A stretch of DNA of 51,490 nt from Membranihabitans marinus (GCF_021729155.1 NZ_JAJQYA010000037.1:1-51490), one strand, 5' to 3'. Shown: positions 18,756-28,094, counted from the first letter of the stretch. Notes: generated by a model not told the origin, from the sequence alone. Program-made: numbers and translations.

Positions 18756-20036
18756 ATGGAAATTAAAAAAAATAATGATCGTCGGCAATTTTGTAAACTT
18801 GCCACGGCTGTTGCAGGTGGTATAATGTTGCCAGGTATAGATGTTTGGGCCGGCAGTAATGCATTTCAAATTGAAGGTAGTGGATCAACTCCTCACTTTT
18901 ATTATCGAAAACCATCGAATATTCCATACGTCGATTCCCAAAATAAAAATATGGCCTTCGCTTTTAACGAATCTGAAGTCCTATTTTCTATTGACAATAG
19001 CCATACTTGGAAATATAGAAAAGCATTTCCAGATGCCCAGAAAATAACTTTTAGCCATATTTTTGATAATGGTAACGTCCTTTTTGCCACCGATCAGAAA
19101 ATTTATTTAGGCAAAAAAAGACTGAAATCGATTAAGGAAATCACGGTTAAGGACGTGGATGGCTCTGACTATATCCCCCATACTCCCAAAAATCCAGAAA
19201 ACCCGGGGTGGTATTTTCATACCATTGCCGGGGTCAATTCATGGCAAATTGATGGCAAAGAAATCTTGGTTTGGGGCACCTATGCCAATGTGAAAGGTGG
19301 GGCAACTCCACTCAATATTTATTACTCTACGGATAATGGAAAGTCGGTAAAAATTGCCTATTCATTTGGACAAAATCCCTATTTTTCTGATAATGGATCT
19401 GCCGGTGGGGGATTGGATGGAAATCTGATCGGAAATGCCAACAACCCGATTATTTGTCGACATATTCACTGTGTGGCCTATAATCCGGCTGAAAACGCTT
19501 TTTATGCCTGTACTGGAGATCGGAATAGACCCAATGAAGATGAAGTGCATTGGTTGAAGGGCAGATATGATGGTTCTAGTGATACATGGGATTGGAAGGT
19601 TATTCTTTCGGAAAAGTGGAATTCGAGATACAAGGCAGGTGGGATAAATTTTGTCGATGGTCAGATGTATTGGATTAGTGATGCCAATGGAGAAGAACCC
19701 TATGACCGGGGGATTTTTCGATGTGACCCAGCTGATCTTGCCAATCCCGAGGCTCACACTATGTTATTTAACCCTAAATACGAGTCTTCTCGAATGATTA
19801 TTCAAGATGGTTTTATCCTTGCCGTACAAATGGCTGTGGCATCTCCTTATACCCTTGGTTTTGTAGTTTCGCCCGACTTGGGCAAGACTTGGGTGGAATA
19901 CGATATTCAGGATTTTGGTCCTTACTCTCCATCACGCATCCATAAAATGAACGACGAAGGGTGGTTTCGCTGTGATTTGAGGAAGGGATGGATCGATCGA
20001 GCGGAATATATGTTTTTAAAACCCAAGAAGGTATAA
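18756..20036 (+). CDS. Secreted Asp-box beta-propeller protein, function unknown
   Basis: The 426-residue protein's N-terminus has DRRQFCKLATAVAGG, a twin-arginine-type signal. Three Asp-box-like motifs (residues 78-85, 191-198 and 372-379) and repeated short aromatic strands suggest a beta-propeller like sialidases and some polysaccharide lyases (for example PL24/PL25-type propellers). No family signature is clear. An HIHCVAYNPAENAFYACTGDRNRP segment in the middle (around residue 237) contains conserved-looking His and Arg residues that could be catalytic. Its place between the uronyl hydrolase and an SGNH hydrolase suggests a role in glycan breakdown. I do not assign an enzyme activity. Confidence 0.6.
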   Translation: MEIKKNNDRRQFCKLATAVAGGIMLPGIDVWAGSNAFQIEGSGSTPHFYYRKPSNIPYVDSQNKNMAFAFNESEVLFSIDNSHTWKYRKAFPDAQKITFSHIFDNGNVLFATDQKIYLGKKRLKSIKEITVKDVDGSDYIPHTPKNPENPGWYFHTIAGVNSWQIDGKEILVWGTYANVKGGATPLNIYYSTDNGKSVKIAYSFGQNPYFSDNGSAGGGLDGNLIGNANNPIICRHIHCVAYNPAENAFYACTGDRNRPNEDEVHWLKGRYDGSSDTWDWKVILSEKWNSRYKAGGINFVDGQMYWISDANGEEPYDRGIFRCDPADLANPEAHTMLFNPKYESSRMIIQDGFILAVQMAVASPYTLGFVVSPDLGKTWVEYDIQDFGPYSPSRIHKMNDEGWFRCDLRKGWIDRAEYMFLKPKKV

Positions 20037-20154
20037 TTGTTAGTGGAGATGAATTCATTGGGTTCGATTATTAATAATTGCGATATTCTCAATAATTAAT
20101 CGACGATGTCGAATATATTCTTAGTAATAAACATCAGATTTAATAATCGTAAAA

Positions 20155-20886
20155 ATGAAAACAAGACAAATAATTTTAATATTCTTAATAATGAAAACTA
20201 TAACAGCCTTTGGTCAGCCAACGTTTGAAGTATTGAATCGAGGAATCAACGGAAATACAACCGCAGATTTATTGCAGCGCTTGGATAAAGATGTGATTGC
20301 AGAATCACCTGACCTAGTAGTGATTATGGTGGGGACCAATGATATGTTGAACACTGACAGGATGATCTCTTTAGAGGATTATCTGCTCAATATGCGGACA
20401 ATATTGAAAGCATTAAAAGAACATTCGATTGAATTTGTATTGTTAAGTCCTCCGCCCGCAGATACTGTTTATTTATTTCAACGTCACGATCCTCATAAAT
20501 TTTCATTGCCTCCCAATGTGAAATTAGAAAAGGTTGGAAATGGGTTGAAAGATTTATGTCTGGAATTCAATAGTTTGTTTATTGACGTTCACGGTTACTA
20601 CAAAGAAAACGGACTTCCGGATCACAATCGAGATGAAATTATAATGAATGAAAATAATAACAATGCTAGAGATGGAGTGCATATGACGAAGGAAGGAAAT
20701 GTCTTTTTGGGTTCTTTTATTTTTAAATCTCTGTTAGAAAATGATAAACTTAAAAGTAATTCCAGGATCCTATGTTTCGGGGATTCTATCACTTATGGAT
20801 ATCGTATGATTGGCGAAGGAACATCTACTGGGGATACTTATCCCAGTGTGTTGAAGAATGCTATGCAAGATTATTTTCAAGAGTAG
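20155..20886 (+). CDS. SGNH/GDSL-type hydrolase with circularly permuted motif order
   Basis: The 243-residue protein has a signal peptide ending FGQ (residues 1-21). SGNH blocks are all present but in the order II-III-V-I: Gly30 in NRGINGNTT (II), GTND at 60-63 (III), DGVH with Asp173 and His176 (V), and only then ILCFGDSITYG with nucleophile Ser211 (I). In ordinary SGNH proteins block I is at the N-terminus. The C-terminal tail TYPSVLKNAMQDYFQE is the helix that normally joins block I to block II, so the new ends fall exactly between blocks I and II. By family it is probably a sugar O-acyl (acetyl) esterase. It sits 118 bp after the propeller gene and 57 bp before the convergent sigma gene. 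Confidence 0.85.
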   Translation: MKTRQIILIFLIMKTITAFGQPTFEVLNRGINGNTTADLLQRLDKDVIAESPDLVVIMVGTNDMLNTDRMISLEDYLLNMRTILKALKEHSIEFVLLSPPPADTVYLFQRHDPHKFSLPPNVKLEKVGNGLKDLCLEFNSLFIDVHGYYKENGLPDHNRDEIIMNENNNNARDGVHMTKEGNVFLGSFIFKSLLENDKLKSNSRILCFGDSITYGYRMIGEGTSTGDTYPSVLKNAMQDYFQE

Positions 20887-20943
20887 GATGCATTCAATCT
20901 ATGGTTAACTCGCTTTTTTAAAAGTCCTATATTTTATTATTAA

Positions 20944-21519
20944 TTATAATTGAGAGAGGCTGTTACATATAACCAATACTAGGAACGCATCATTGGTTGT
21001 CATTAATTCTTTGATCAAAAATTTGCCTTTGGTCAAGTGGTTTTGAACGGTATTGACAGAAATGTGCAGTTCGGCAGCGATTTCTTTAAGAGATTTATCC
21101 ATGATGAACTTCATTTTAACCACCTTTTGGCATTTCTCTGGCAATTGTTCAATCGCTTGTTCTAAGGCAGAAAGCTGAATTTCACGCAATAAGACTTCAT
21201 CGCTTTCCATTTCTTCACGAAAATAGAATTGGAAAAATTTTTCTCTTTTTACAGAGTTTTTGGAGAGGGTTTTTAGGTAGGTTATGGCTGTATCTTTGCT
21301 GATTTTATAGAGTAAACCCACTATATTTTCATATTTCAGTAAAGATTCCCTTTTTTTCCAAAGCGTTAAAAATACTTCGGCGGTGAGGTCTTCTGCTGCG
21401 GCAGGATTGTGGACGATGGATTCGATATAGTGATATACTCGATCTATATTCTCTTGGTATATAGTTTCAAATGTTTCATCGAGGTCTGGTAAAGACTTCC
21501 TTAATTCCCAATCTGCCAT
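20944..21519 (-). CDS. ECF RNA polymerase sigma factor (SusC-associated, set 2)
   Basis: The 191-residue protein has region 2 at about residues 15-80 (FETIYQENIDRVYHYIESIV, EDLTAEVFLTLWKKRE) and region 4 at about 120-170 (LPEKCQKVVKMKFIMDKSLKEIAAELHISVNTVQNHL as a helix-turn-helix). The last residues (AFLVLVICNSL) are hydrophobic, as in the other two sigma factors here. It is read away from the FecR gene 165 bp away, so the shared gap probably holds two promoters. It likely activates the set 2 susCD genes and perhaps its own promoter. Confidence 0.92.
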   Translation of the reverse strand: MADWELRKSLPDLDETFETIYQENIDRVYHYIESIVHNPAAAEDLTAEVFLTLWKKRESLLKYENIVGLLYKISKDTAITYLKTLSKNSVKREKFFQFYFREEMESDEVLLREIQLSALEQAIEQLPEKCQKVVKMKFIMDKSLKEIAAELHISVNTVQNHLTKGKFLIKELMTTNDAFLVLVICNSLSQL

Positions 21520-21544
21520 TAAGTTAAGGTTTTATTATTTTTTT

Positions 21545-21552
21545 CAAAATTA
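21545..21552 (-). promoter_or_regulatory. Likely -7 box of sigma factor 2
   Basis: On the minus strand TAATTTTG matches the Bacteroidota TAnnTTTG consensus exactly, 25 bases ahead of the start codon. A good -33 TTTG is not seen, which fits regulation by an activator or an alternative sigma factor. Confidence 0.4.
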
Positions 21553-21684
21553 CAATAGTATTTGGGAATATGAAATAAGGCTAAAAAAATTTTGAAATCA
21601 AATAGTACATCGGTATATGATTGTTGGTATATGAGTAGGAATGTGTAAAAAAGATGTTGAGGAGTCATTAAAGTAGACCAAATT

Positions 21685-22635
21685 ATGTCAAAATATTATC
21701 AAAATTTATTTGAAAAATTTCTAAATCGGAATATCTCTCCCCAAGAGTTGGAGGATTTACTGAATTGGATTAATGAAAATGAAAATTTTAATGATGTTGA
21801 AGTTTTAAAGAAAATTTGGGTCAATCTCGAAAAATCTGAAGCGATAGATGGATCTAAGGCTGCTAGAATACAGCATAAATTGCAAAGTAGAATTCGACAG
21901 CATGAGTCAAATAAAAGAGCTAAAATTCGAAAGTGGACTTCGCATTGGCCTCGAGTGGCAGCTGCCATAGTATTACTTATTGTCTGTGGATTGGGATATT
22001 ATCTGAATACTCCGGTAGTGATTAAGGCTGATTTTGGTGAAATTGTTGAAGTGGTACTGCCCGATCATTCTGTGGTACGTCTTAATGCCAATTCACAAAT
22101 CAGTTATCCTCGTCTGTGGAATAGACAGGATGTTCGAAATTTATCCTTGGACGGTGAAGCTTTTTTTGAGGTAAGTAAAGATTTAAAAGACCATAAGAAA
22201 TTCATTGTTCATACAAAGGATTTAAGTGTAGAGGTCTTGGGTACAGTGTTCAATGTCAATGCTAGGAATAAATCAACTAAGGTTTTTTTGGAAAGTGGTT
22301 CGGTAAAACTCAATGCCCTCAACAGGGAAGGTTTCTTGATGATGGAGCCAGGAGAAGAGGCTGGCTTTGACGACAATGGGGAATTGGCTAAATTGAAAAT
22401 TAATAATCCATTGAATCATGCCGACTGGAAAGATGGTTCGATGACATTGAAGGATAAGGCTCTAGCAGAGATTTTAAGAGAATTTGAAATAGTTTTTGGT
22501 CAAAAATATCATGTTGAAGACGAAGTCTTACTCAATCAATCATTTACTATTGTATTTCCGATAACGGATGAAAAAAAATCTCTAGAAATATTACAGAATT
22601 TGGTTGGTCAATCAATCATAATGGATAGGAATTAA
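21685..22635 (+). CDS. FecR-family anti-sigma factor (set 2)
   Basis: The 316-residue protein has a cytoplasmic helical part 1-88, a membrane segment at about 91-108, a FecR domain (VVLPDHSVVRLNANSQISYP, LDGEAFFEVSKD, VEVLGTVFNVNAR) at about 115-215 and a C-terminal domain (LAEILREFEIVFGQKYHVED onwards) that contacts the STN domain of SusC. It is transcribed away from its sigma gene and followed after 51 bp by susC 2. Confidence 0.92.
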   Translation: MSKYYQNLFEKFLNRNISPQELEDLLNWINENENFNDVEVLKKIWVNLEKSEAIDGSKAARIQHKLQSRIRQHESNKRAKIRKWTSHWPRVAAAIVLLIVCGLGYYLNTPVVIKADFGEIVEVVLPDHSVVRLNANSQISYPRLWNRQDVRNLSLDGEAFFEVSKDLKDHKKFIVHTKDLSVEVLGTVFNVNARNKSTKVFLESGSVKLNALNREGFLMMEPGEEAGFDDNGELAKLKINNPLNHADWKDGSMTLKDKALAEILREFEIVFGQKYHVEDEVLLNQSFTIVFPITDEKKSLEILQNLVGQSIIMDRN

Positions 22636-22637
22636 GG

Positions 22638-22676
22638 GGATTGCAACTGCAGTCCAAATAATACAGGATAATTTAA
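22638..22676 (+). promoter_or_regulatory. Intercistronic hairpin plus GGATAATTTAA before susC 2
   Basis: GGATTG (22638-22643) pairs with CAGTCC (22650-22655) with one G-T pair. GGATAATTTAA at 22666-22676 ends 10 bases before the susC start. The order and motif match the junction before susC 1 (3996-4052); set 3 lacks it. Confidence 0.4.
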
Positions 22677-22686
22677 AAAGTAGAAG

Positions 22687-25600
22687 ATGAAATTAATTAA
22701 ACTTAATTTAAGGGGTATTCTATGCGTAATACTCTTTACAATGACGCTGTCACAATCTTATGGAAAAGAGGATCAATTTCCAGATTGTGATCCATGCAAG
22801 CTGGAAATAGCATTAAACAGTTTGAGTGAACATTATGCAGTATTGTTTTCATACAAGACGAGCTTGGTGAAAAATGTTGAAGTATCTTTTAGGATCGATG
22901 AAAAGGAGGATTTTGATGCGGCTTTAAACCGATTGATTTCTGGGCTTAATCTAAAGTATAAGCCCATCGATTCCAAATACTATTTATTATACGCTCAAGG
23001 CAGTGAGAACGATAAAAACGTCAGACGTATGGAGCGAAAAATTAAATCCCTGCGAAGTTTGGAAAATGAAACTGGGATTAAATTGTTCCGTAAAAATGAA
23101 GACAATAGTTTGACCTTGCAAAATATATACGAGTCCGCTCAATTTCAACAAACTGGTATTGAGGTATCTGGGACGGTAGTCAATTCAGAGAATGAGCCAC
23201 TCATTGGGGTCAATGTTTTGGTCAAAGGAACAGACAATGGAACCGCGACCGACTTCGATGGCAAATTTATTCTAAAGAATGTAGAGGAAGATGCGGTCTT
23301 AGTGCTTTCGTATATTGGATACGTATCGCAAGAAATTGCATTAGCCGACAATACCTCTCTAACAATAGTCTTACAGGAAGATTCTCAAACCTTAGACGAG
23401 ATAGTGGTTATAGGATATGGAACCCAGAAAAAAAGTGACTTAACGGGATCTGTTTCGCAGATTGATGCTAAGTCCTTTGAAAATCAAAGTATGACGCAGT
23501 TTTCTGATATGATAACTGGTACAGTAGCCGGATTGAATACCAGTCAGAATACTTCGGCCAAAGGGGGTAGCTCACTTCAAATCAGAGGCCCGAAATCATT
23601 GAATGCCGCTACCAATCCCATGATTGTGTTGGATGGATCTATTTACAATGGTAGTATCAATGATATTAATCCAGCAGATATAGAATCTATTGATATTTTA
23701 AAAGATGCTTCCTCGGCTGCCATATTTGGAGCAAGGTCAGCAGCTGGTGTGATTATAGTGACTACAAAAAGAGGAAAGTCAGGGAAACCAGTTTTTAATT
23801 TTTCAGGAAGTACGGGGATTACTGAGGTGAACAATGACTTAGAACCATTTAGTGCATTGGGGTATCTTGATTTTAGAAGGGATGTTTTAATTGACATGCA
23901 AACCGGAAATCCCAATTACTACTTTTTTAATCCCAATCAACTTCCAGACGGAGTTAGTTTGGATCAATGGCGGAGTGCAAATAGTAATTCTCAACAGGAT
24001 AATGAACAAGAATGGTTAAGTCGACTTGGATTTTTTGATATAGAGATTGAAAATTACTTGGCTGGAGAGACTGTAGATTGGTATAATGAAGTAATCAATA
24101 GAGGAATAAGACAGGATTATAATATAAGTATAGGTGGGGGATTGGGTAAATCCAATTATTATTGGTCGATAGGTTACACCAACAACGAAGGAGTGATTCT
24201 CGGAGATAAATTTTCCACGTTGAGATCAAAATTAAATTTTGATTTCGAAGTTACAGATTGGTTGGATATAGGTATGAATGCCCAGTTGGCGCAAAGTGAT
24301 GAAAGTGGAGTGCCGGCAAGTTTGTCTTATATGTACTTAATGAGTCCATATGGCTCGATATACAATCCAGATGGTTCACTAAAGTGGTATCCGAACGATT
24401 ATAATGTTCAAAATCCACTTCTTAATTCAGCGCTTCAGCAAAGACTAAATCAAAATACTTCCTTGTTTGTCCCTTTGTTTGCAAAGTTTAAACTTCCATT
24501 TGGGATTGATTATAAATTGTCATTTCAACCGCAATATGTTTTTGGAAAGAGTTATAATTTTTGGCCATCAACTACCATTGTTGGAGGATCGAGTCATTCC
24601 AAAGGATATGGTACTAGGTACGAAGCTTCGAGTTTCACTTGGATATTGGATAATCTAATCCATTGGACCAAAGAATTTGATGTTCACAGTTTCGATTTAA
24701 CCTTGTTGTATAGTTCAGAAAAGGCTAAGAGTTTTTCTTCGAATACGACGAATGAGACCTTTCTCCCCAATGAAAATCTATTGTACAATGGATTGCAGTT
24801 TGGGACTAATCCTTCTATATATTACAATGATCAGCAAGTTAATGGTGATGCTGCCATGGCGAGATTAAATTATACTTTACTCGATAAATATTTGGTTACA
24901 GCATCAATCCGAAGAGATGGTTATTCTGCGTTTGGAAAGGAAACGCCTCGAGCGGTATTTCCCGCTTTAGCTTTGGCTTGGAAAATATCTGAAGAAGAAT
25001 TCTTCAATGTCGATTGGATCAGTCAAATGAAGATTAGGTCTTCCTGGGGTATTAATGGTAATAGATCTATTGGAGCTTATTCTGCTTTGGCTCAGGTTAG
25101 TTCAAATTTGTATTTCGACGGTACGAATACGCAAATAGGAGTTCGAAATAGTTCATTGGAAAACTATGGCCTGGCGTGGGAAAAGACGGAGTCCATCAAT
25201 GTTGGACTTGATCTTGGCATCTTTCAGAATCGAATAGAATTAAGTGCAGATTATTATGATATCACGACGAACGATTTGTTAATGAATCGATTATTGCCTG
25301 CATTGACTGGATTTGATAACATTACTACAAACCTGGGAGAGTTGGGCAATAGAGGATTTGAATTTACTTTGAATTCGTACAATGTCGTTAGCTCTAATTT
25401 CAATTGGGAATCAGATTTTACATTTTCACTTAATAGAAATAAGATTAAAAAGTTATTTGGAGATTACGAAGAAGTGGTTGTCGATGGTCAGACAATAAGT
25501 CGAGAAGTACCTGATTACTCTAATGAATGGTTCCCTGGAGAAGCTCTCGATAGAGTTTGGAATTACGATGTTGTAGGAATTTGGCAGGCGGATGAGGCCG

Positions 25601-26163
25601 ATGCAGCGGCTCAATATCGGTTAGAGCCAGGGGATTTTAAAGCCGTCGATGTCGATGAAAATGGAGTTTATGAAGCATTGTCGGATAAACAATTTATCGG
25701 ATATAGTGCTCCTCGATTTCGATTTGGATTGAGAAATCAATTTACGTTTTTTAAATATTTTACGGCATCTCTATTTATCCGTGCTGATTTGGGACATCTC
25801 GGTGCATTTGGTGAAGCTCTCAACAATGGAGGTGCAACTTATGATAAAAGAAATCGACAAGCCATACCGTATTGGACACCTGAAAACCAAAGCAATGACT
25901 ATGCTCGATTGTTGACCAATACTACTTCTTTTGGAGGGGGGCTGATGATCTACCGTTCTCGTTCCTTTGTGCGAATTCAAGATTTTACTTTCTCATACAA
26001 TCTTCCAGAATCGATGATGAGTAATATTAAGCTTCAAAATTTGCGCTTGTACGGATCCATTAGAAACTTATATTCCTTTGACAACTGGCCTGGCTGGGAT
26101 CCTGAATCTGGAAATATTCCTATGCCAAGGAATTATAGTATAGGCCTCGCTTTCTCATTGTAA
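22687..26163 (+). CDS. SusC/RagA-type TonB-dependent transducer (set 2)
   Basis: The 1158-residue protein has a signal peptide (about 1-26), an STN domain at about 35-104 (LEIALNSLSEHYAVLFSYK), a charged linker of about 50 residues (RRMERKIKSLRSLENE), a CarboxypepD_reg-like domain at about 158-224, the plug start LDEIVVIGYGTQKK at about 236 and then plug and barrel, ending SIGLAFSL. The plug includes LKDASSAAIFGARSAAGVIIVTTKRG, a family hallmark. It carries its substrate through the outer membrane and, through STN, signals to the FecR upstream. SusD follows after 34 bp. Confidence 0.95.
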   Translation: MKLIKLNLRGILCVILFTMTLSQSYGKEDQFPDCDPCKLEIALNSLSEHYAVLFSYKTSLVKNVEVSFRIDEKEDFDAALNRLISGLNLKYKPIDSKYYLLYAQGSENDKNVRRMERKIKSLRSLENETGIKLFRKNEDNSLTLQNIYESAQFQQTGIEVSGTVVNSENEPLIGVNVLVKGTDNGTATDFDGKFILKNVEEDAVLVLSYIGYVSQEIALADNTSLTIVLQEDSQTLDEIVVIGYGTQKKSDLTGSVSQIDAKSFENQSMTQFSDMITGTVAGLNTSQNTSAKGGSSLQIRGPKSLNAATNPMIVLDGSIYNGSINDINPADIESIDILKDASSAAIFGARSAAGVIIVTTKRGKSGKPVFNFSGSTGITEVNNDLEPFSALGYLDFRRDVLIDMQTGNPNYYFFNPNQLPDGVSLDQWRSANSNSQQDNEQEWLSRLGFFDIEIENYLAGETVDWYNEVINRGIRQDYNISIGGGLGKSNYYWSIGYTNNEGVILGDKFSTLRSKLNFDFEVTDWLDIGMNAQLAQSDESGVPASLSYMYLMSPYGSIYNPDGSLKWYPNDYNVQNPLLNSALQQRLNQNTSLFVPLFAKFKLPFGIDYKLSFQPQYVFGKSYNFWPSTTIVGGSSHSKGYGTRYEASSFTWILDNLIHWTKEFDVHSFDLTLLYSSEKAKSFSSNTTNETFLPNENLLYNGLQFGTNPSIYYNDQQVNGDAAMARLNYTLLDKYLVTASIRRDGYSAFGKETPRAVFPALALAWKISEEEFFNVDWISQMKIRSSWGINGNRSIGAYSALAQVSSNLYFDGTNTQIGVRNSSLENYGLAWEKTESINVGLDLGIFQNRIELSADYYDITTNDLLMNRLLPALTGFDNITTNLGELGNRGFEFTLNSYNVVSSNFNWESDFTFSLNRNKIKKLFGDYEEVVVDGQTISREVPDYSNEWFPGEALDRVWNYDVVGIWQADEADAAAQYRLEPGDFKAVDVDENGVYEALSDKQFIGYSAPRFRFGLRNQFTFFKYFTASLFIRADLGHLGAFGEALNNGGATYDKRNRQAIPYWTPENQSNDYARLLTNTTSFGGGLMIYRSRSFVRIQDFTFSYNLPESMMSNIKLQNLRLYGSIRNLYSFDNWPGWDPESGNIPMPRNYSIGLAFSL

Positions 26164-26197
26164 TATATAGTATTAAAATTTATATAAAATATAAGTC

Positions 26198-27958
26198 ATG
26201 ATAAATATCTTTAAAAGTAACTTGACATCAATTTTTGTTCTATTGCTTTTCGCTTCATGTACGAGCGAATGGTTAGAGCCAGTACCTCTTTCTTTTCACA
26301 CTCCTGAAAACGTATATACTGATAAGGCCGGTTTTGAATCTCTTCTCGTCACGATGAGGAAAAACATGAAAAAACAAAATACAGGCCATATGAATTATTT
26401 GGTAATGGATTTTGCAGCCTCCGATCTTGGATCTCCTTGGTCTCAACTCGATTATTATAAATTAACCCCCAATTCAGATAGATACTATAGATTTTTGGAT
26501 GAATTTAATGAAGTTTATGAGTCTATAAAGGATGCCAATGTATTGATATCTAGAATTGATGACATTGAGTGGGATGTAGAAGCGGATAGAAATGCCGTTT
26601 TAGCAGAAGGATTATGGCATCGCGCATACTGGTATTATCTCCTTGTAAATGAATATGGAGATGTTCCTTTTGTAGGAGAAGAAGTAACTGATGCCAAGCT
26701 CGATTTTACAACAAATAGCAGATGGGCCATCCTCGATAAAATTCAAAAGGATGTGGAGTTTGCTGTTGAATGGCTTCCTGAATTCACCAATCCCGGGGTG
26801 ATCTCTCGTGGTGCTGGTTATCATTTATTGGCAAAAATTTATTTAGCGAATGCCAAATTTGATGAGGCTATTTCCGCTACCACTAAGGTGATTGACGATA
26901 GATATGAGTTGATGACAGAACGATTTGGTATCGATCTAAACGATAGTAAACGGAATTTGATTTGGGATCTTCACAGACCTAAAAATTTTAATTTGCCCAA
27001 CAATACAGAGACCATTCTGGCTACCGTAGATAGATTTGAAGCACCTCCAGAAGCTAAATCTTCTGGGTTGTACACCATGCGGATGTATGGCCCTACTTGG
27101 CATTTAAGTTTGACCAAAGATAGCGAAGGGAAGAATGGAATGGTGGCTAGTGGATTGCAATATGATAGTCTGGGAAGAGGAAATGCCAATGTTCGTCTCA
27201 GTCCATATTATCAGTACGGTCTATGGAATACGGATCAGGATCATTGGTCCAATACGACGGATATGAGGCGAAGTGATCTCAACTGGGTGGATAAACATGA
27301 ATACAAATACAATAACCCCTCCTCAGTTGATTTTGGGAAGCCGGTTAATCCAGATTATTTTCTCAATCCTCTCGATACAGTCTTAGCTCTGTATGCTGTC
27401 CCTCACTATATATTGTACGTACCTATGGATGATAAATCTGCAGTTCCCGTTGGTGGAAATGGGGATTGGTATGTATTTAGATTAGCTGAGACTTATTTGT
27501 TGAGAGCCGAGGCTTATTTTTGGAAAAATGATTTGGCTAATGCCGCTCGCGATATTAATATGGTAAGGGAAAGAGCTCAGGCCATTCCAATATCGGCCGA
27601 TGAAGTCACCATTGATTATATATTTGATGAACGGGCTCGTGAATTGTTGGCTGAAGAACCTCGTCATGCAGAATTAACTAGGGTATCTTACCTATTAGCT
27701 AAAATGAATTTACAGGGTTATTCCCTCGATAATTTTAGTGAGAAAAACTATTTTTACGATAGAGTAATAAAGTATAATATCCTGTACAGTCAAAATATAA
27801 GTTACTTTGGTAACGATGCCGCAATTGCGCCATTCCACGTGCTTTGGCCAATTCCCGCATCTGTGATTTTGGAAAATACCCTAGGAGTGGTGAATCAAAA
27901 TATTGGATATGATGGGGCTGAGAGAAACATTCCTGCTGATACCTCACCGATTGAATAG
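26198..27958 (+). CDS. RagB/SusD-family nutrient-binding lipoprotein (set 2)
   Basis: The 586-residue protein has a lipobox ending FASC (Cys21) followed by TSEWLEPVP. The WHRAYWYYLLVNEYGDVPFVGEEV segment is the SusD TPR core and ERARELLAEEPRHAELTRVSYLL is the typical C-terminal block. It partners SusC 2 at the cell surface. The operon appears to end after it, with two inverted repeats at 27987-28078. Confidence 0.93.
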   Translation: MINIFKSNLTSIFVLLLFASCTSEWLEPVPLSFHTPENVYTDKAGFESLLVTMRKNMKKQNTGHMNYLVMDFAASDLGSPWSQLDYYKLTPNSDRYYRFLDEFNEVYESIKDANVLISRIDDIEWDVEADRNAVLAEGLWHRAYWYYLLVNEYGDVPFVGEEVTDAKLDFTTNSRWAILDKIQKDVEFAVEWLPEFTNPGVISRGAGYHLLAKIYLANAKFDEAISATTKVIDDRYELMTERFGIDLNDSKRNLIWDLHRPKNFNLPNNTETILATVDRFEAPPEAKSSGLYTMRMYGPTWHLSLTKDSEGKNGMVASGLQYDSLGRGNANVRLSPYYQYGLWNTDQDHWSNTTDMRRSDLNWVDKHEYKYNNPSSVDFGKPVNPDYFLNPLDTVLALYAVPHYILYVPMDDKSAVPVGGNGDWYVFRLAETYLLRAEAYFWKNDLANAARDINMVRERAQAIPISADEVTIDYIFDERARELLAEEPRHAELTRVSYLLAKMNLQGYSLDNFSEKNYFYDRVIKYNILYSQNISYFGNDAAIAPFHVLWPIPASVILENTLGVVNQNIGYDGAERNIPADTSPIE

Positions 27959-27986
27959 GCGGTTGATTTATGCTATATGATTTTAT

Positions 27987-28016
27987 AATTGACCAATGTT
28001 AACCACGTGGTCAATT
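27987..28016 (+). repeat. Inverted repeat downstream of susD 2
   Basis: AATTGACCA (27987-27995) and TGGTCAATT (28008-28016) are exact reverse complements with a 12-nt loop. A 10-bp palindrome ACCACGTGGT (28002-28011) overlaps the right arm, so two alternative folds, or a protein site, are possible. Confidence 0.45.
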
Positions 28017-28034
28017 CGTAAAAGAAATATTTAA

Positions 28035-28078
28035 GTTAAGCCCAGTAATCTTCTATTTGATAGATTACTGGGCTTAAC
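28035..28078. terminator. 16-bp perfect hairpin downstream of susD 2
   Basis: GTTAAGCCCAGTAATC (28035-28050) and GATTACTGGGCTTAAC (28063-28078) are perfect complements around a 12-nt loop. No T-run of five or more follows on either strand, so termination may be weak or Rho-assisted, or the hairpin may protect the 3' end of the susCD mRNA. It separates set 2 from the amidohydrolase promoter just downstream. Confidence 0.55.
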
Positions 28079-28094
28079 AAATTAGGCTAGAAAT

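Noticed and set aside
19362-19757. 131-codon minus-strand open frame inside the propeller gene
   Set aside because: It is a mirror frame of a better supported gene, with no signal, motif or promoter.
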